Of a stretch of 16,286 nt of DNA, positions 14,914 to 16,286 are shown one piece after another (within the stretch, counting starts at the first letter, position 1; every line of letters begins with the position of its first letter). The translations under genes were made by a program, and so were the position numbers. Where the stretch lies: NCBI GenBank assembly GCA_035460965.1, contig DATHWB010000166.1, positions 1 through 16,286 on the forward strand, read 5' to 3'. The notes under the pieces were generated by a model, which made no database searches, had not been told where the DNA came from, and saw only the letters and a program-made list of their open reading frames with translations. This stretch comes from DATHWB01 sp035460965 (lineage in GTDB: Bacteria; Actinomycetota; Acidimicrobiia; Spongiisociales; ZC4RG35).

Positions 14914-15798
14914 TCAAGCCCAGTCGCGGGGCCGGTCGCGGAGGAGGTCGAGGAGTTGGGCCTCGGGCGTCCCGGGGTCGGGCTCGTGGTCGTAGACCCA
15001 GCACGCGTGGGGCGGGAGGGAGGCGAGGATCGACTCGGTGCGGCCGCCTGTCTCCAGCCCGAACTTGGTACCGCGGTCCCACACCAGGTTGAACTCGACA
15101 TACCGTCCCCGCCGGATCCGATGCCACTCCGTCTCGCGAGCACCGAATGGGATGTGGATCCGCCGCTCGAGGATCGGGAGATAGGCATCGAGCAGGTGAT
15201 CGGAGAGGTCCCGCTGGAAATCCCAGACCTCGTCGACCCGGTCCGTGAGATGGTCGAAGAAGAGGCCCCCGACGCCCCGCGCCTCGCCCCGGTGTGCGAG
15301 GTGGAAGTACTCGTCGCAGGTCTGCTTCCACGCCGGGTGGTCGGCGACCGCATGACGGTCGCATGCCTCCCGCAGAATCCGATGGAAGTGGTGGGCGTCC
15401 TCCTCGAAGAGGTAGTACGGGGTGAGGTCCGCGCCGCCCCCGAACCACGCGTTGCCGCCGTCGGACTCGAAGTAGCGCACGTTGGCGTGGAAGGTGGGGG
15501 CGTAGGGGTTGACCGGGTGGACGATGATCGATACCCCCGTGGCATAGAAGCGGTCCCCCATCGCAGCCATGCGTTCGGAGAGTTGCCGGGGGGTTGCCCC
15601 GTGCACGGCGGAGAAGTTGACCGCCGCCTTCTCGATGTGGCGTCCCGCCGAGAGGATGCGGGTGTCTCCTCCGCCCCCGCCCTCCCGTTCCCACCGGTCG
15701 GACTCGAAGCCGGCGACACCGTCCAGATCGGCGATCCCCGCTGCGAATCGTGTCTGGAAGTCACGGTAGAAGCGCTCGATGTCCGCTCGCTCAACCAC
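14914..15798 (-). CDS. hemF: Oxygen-dependent coproporphyrinogen III oxidase
   Basis: The 294-residue protein (numbered from the GTG) oxidatively decarboxylates two propionates of coproporphyrinogen III to vinyls using O2, giving protoporphyrinogen IX. Hallmarks include EKAAVNFSAVHG (56-67), HANVRYF (104-110), AWFGGGADLTPYYL (117-130), HRGEARGVGGLFFDHL (169-184) and the strong signature RGRYVEFNLVWDRGTKFGL (230-248), then ESILASLP. Length is normal. The GTG at 15798 is preferred because GGAGGAGG lies 8 bases before it; an in-frame ATG at 15819 would add seven residues and make the start overlap the start of the divergent PPOX gene. It is followed 57 bp later by hemA on the same strand. Confidence 0.95.
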   Translation of the reverse strand: MVERADIERFYRDFQTRFAAGIADLDGVAGFESDRWEREGGGGGDTRILSAGRHIEKAAVNFSAVHGATPRQLSERMAAMGDRFYATGVSIIVHPVNPYAPTFHANVRYFESDGGNAWFGGGADLTPYYLFEEDAHHFHRILREACDRHAVADHPAWKQTCDEYFHLAHRGEARGVGGLFFDHLTDRVDEVWDFQRDLSDHLLDAYLPILERRIHIPFGARETEWHRIRRGRYVEFNLVWDRGTKFGLETGGRTESILASLPPHACWVYDHEPDPGTPEAQLLDLLRDRPRDWA

Positions 15799-15803
15799 GG
15801 CAA

Positions 15804-15809
15804 TAGCCT
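15804..15809 (+). promoter_or_regulatory. Possible -10 box (TAGCCT) for the PPOX-class gene
   Basis: TAGCCT fits TAnnnT and lies 8 bases before the ATG at 15818. The plus strand has no Shine-Dalgarno there, because that stretch is the complement of the hemF ribosome-binding site. Tentative. Confidence 0.3.
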
Positions 15810-15814
15810 CCTCC
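15807..15814 (-). promoter_or_regulatory. hemF: Ribosome-binding site deciding the hemF start
   Basis: GGAGGAGG on the minus strand ends 8 bases before the GTG at 15798. This is the strongest Shine-Dalgarno noticed in the window and supports the GTG over the ATG at 15819. Confidence 0.6.
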
Positions 15815-15817
15815 GCC

Positions 15818-16201
15818 ATGGCGCGGACCCCCGACCAGCTCACCGCCGACGACCTGGCCTTCCTGGCCGAGCGGCACCTGGGAACGCTGACCACCCTGCG
15901 GGCGGACGGCTCGCCGCACGTGGTGGCCATCGCCTTCACCTACGAAGACGGATTCGTGTCGATGATCTCCTCGGACGGGACCCAGAAGGTCCTGAACGTC
16001 GAGGAGCGCGGTCGTGCCGTCGTGTGTCAGGTCGACGGGAGACGCTGGCTGGCACTGGAGGGTGATGGCGTCGTGCTGCGGGACGCCGATCGAGTCGGCG
16101 AGGGCGAGAGGTCGTTCGAGAGGCGCTACCGGCCGGTGCGTGAGAACCCGCGGCGAGTCGTGATCCGTATCGAGGTGGACCGGATCCTCGGGAGGGCGTG
16201 A
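15818..16201 (+). CDS. PPOX-class (pyridoxamine 5'-phosphate oxidase-like) flavin/F420-binding protein
   Basis: The 127-residue product has the split-barrel flavin-binding pattern of the PPOX class: FLAERHLGTLTTLRADGSPH (15-34) followed by VVAIAFTYEDGFVSMISSDG, then TQKVLNVEERGRAVVCQVDG and LALEGDGVVL. Size and pattern fit the small Rv1155-like group described as probable F420-dependent reductases, but the cofactor (F420, FMN or heme) cannot be told. It sits on the opposite strand between hemH and hemF: its start region faces hemF and its stop is 2 bp from the hemH stop. The ATG at 15818 is preferred; an in-frame ATG at 15779 lies inside hemF. A role in the tetrapyrrole locus is inferred from position only. 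Confidence 0.82.
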   Translation: MARTPDQLTADDLAFLAERHLGTLTTLRADGSPHVVAIAFTYEDGFVSMISSDGTQKVLNVEERGRAVVCQVDGRRWLALEGDGVVLRDADRVGEGERSFERRYRPVRENPRRVVIRIEVDRILGRA

Positions 16202-16203
16202 CA

Positions 16204-16286
16204 TCAGGCGCGCCTCGCCATGTTCGCCACCGCCTCCACCCAGCGATCGTCCGAGTTGACACAGGGCACGAGCAGGAAGGCATCAC
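16204..16286 (-). CDS. hemH: Ferrochelatase, C-terminal end (runs off right edge)
   Basis: The minus strand from the right edge is open for 26 codons and ends in TGA at 16204. It encodes DAFLLVPCVNSDDRWVEAVA followed by NMARRA. This matches the C-terminal pattern of ferrochelatases, where a strand with Pro and Asn (Pro-x-x-Asn, as in the E. coli ending with PALNATPEHIEMMANLV) precedes the last helix. Ferrochelatase inserts Fe2+ into protoporphyrin IX, or into coproporphyrin III in the other branch. It is the one step otherwise missing from the locus, which strengthens the call. Only the tail is visible, so the active-site His and Glu cannot be checked. Its stop is 2 bp from the stop of the convergent PPOX gene. 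Confidence 0.62.
   Translation of the reverse strand, partial: DAFLLVPCVNSDDRWVEAVANMARRA

Noticed and set aside
13985..15694. 569-codon open frame on the minus strand crossing hemA and hemF
   Set aside because: It is an out-of-frame shadow of two well-supported heme genes, with Arg/Pro/Gly-rich content.
15779..15817. Upstream ATG at 15779 for the PPOX-class gene
   Set aside because: It would add 13 residues lying within hemF and not resembling the family; the ATG at 15818 gives the usual N terminus.
14599..16065. 488-codon plus-strand open frame opposite hemA and hemF
   Set aside because: Antisense shadow of hemF and hemA; no recognisable motif.
1..16286. CRISPR arrays, tRNA or rRNA genes, insertion sequences with transposase
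   Set aside because: No regularly spaced repeats, no cloverleaf or rRNA-like stretch, and no transposase were recognised by eye.

Overview
The window is GC-rich, densely coded DNA from what looks like an aerobic, high-GC actinobacterium, possibly of the Acidimicrobiia. This rests on the 5' end of a DUF222/HNH-type gene, a SigE-type ECF sigma factor, a DUF664/DinB protein of the mycothiol-using lineage, a PPOX-class (F420-type) flavin protein, GTG starts, and several genes whose -10-like box lies 6 to 10 bases before the start codon with no Shine-Dalgarno (leaderless style). The taxon is an inference; no rRNA or tRNA marker is present.

Layout. (1) 1-150, minus: N-terminal 50 codons of a DUF222-type protein, cut by the left edge. 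(2) 217-2444, minus: an ECF sigma factor overlapping by 4 bp a 583-residue single-pass membrane protein with SH3-like and Gmad2-like extracellular parts, probably its regulator or sensor. (3) 2445-2763: a gene-free stretch filled mostly by a hairpin-rich module flanked by exact 15-bp direct repeats, then a near-consensus promoter whose predicted start site falls on the ATG of the next gene. (4) 2764-4742, plus: alpha/beta hydrolase, TetR-family regulator (sharing one base with the hydrolase stop) and a DUF664/DinB protein. (5) 4796-6493, plus: SulP anion transporter with STAS domain, whose 3' end overlaps the convergent heme operon by 9 bp. (6) 6485-16286, mostly minus: a heme biosynthesis locus.

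The heme locus, in transcription order from the right edge, is hemH (only its last 26 codons), a plus-strand PPOX-class flavin protein gene wedged in between, hemF, hemA, hemC, hemD, hemB, hemL, hemE, hemG/hemY and an MFS transporter. Together these cover glutamyl-tRNA to protoheme: HemA and HemL make 5-aminolevulinate, HemB/C/D build uroporphyrinogen III, HemE and HemF give protoporphyrinogen IX, HemY oxidises it and HemH inserts iron. From hemA to the MFS gene all seven junctions are 4-bp stop/start overlaps (ATGA or GTGA), so translation is probably coupled through eight genes. HemF together with HemY points to the protoporphyrin-dependent, oxygen-using route, whereas most studied Actinobacteria use the coproporphyrin route.

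Most noteworthy points: the repeat-flanked hairpin module, the uninterrupted overlap chain ending in an MFS gene (candidate tetrapyrrole exporter), a divergent glutamyl-tRNA reductase, and the choice of heme route. I did not find a convincing novel defence or mobile system.
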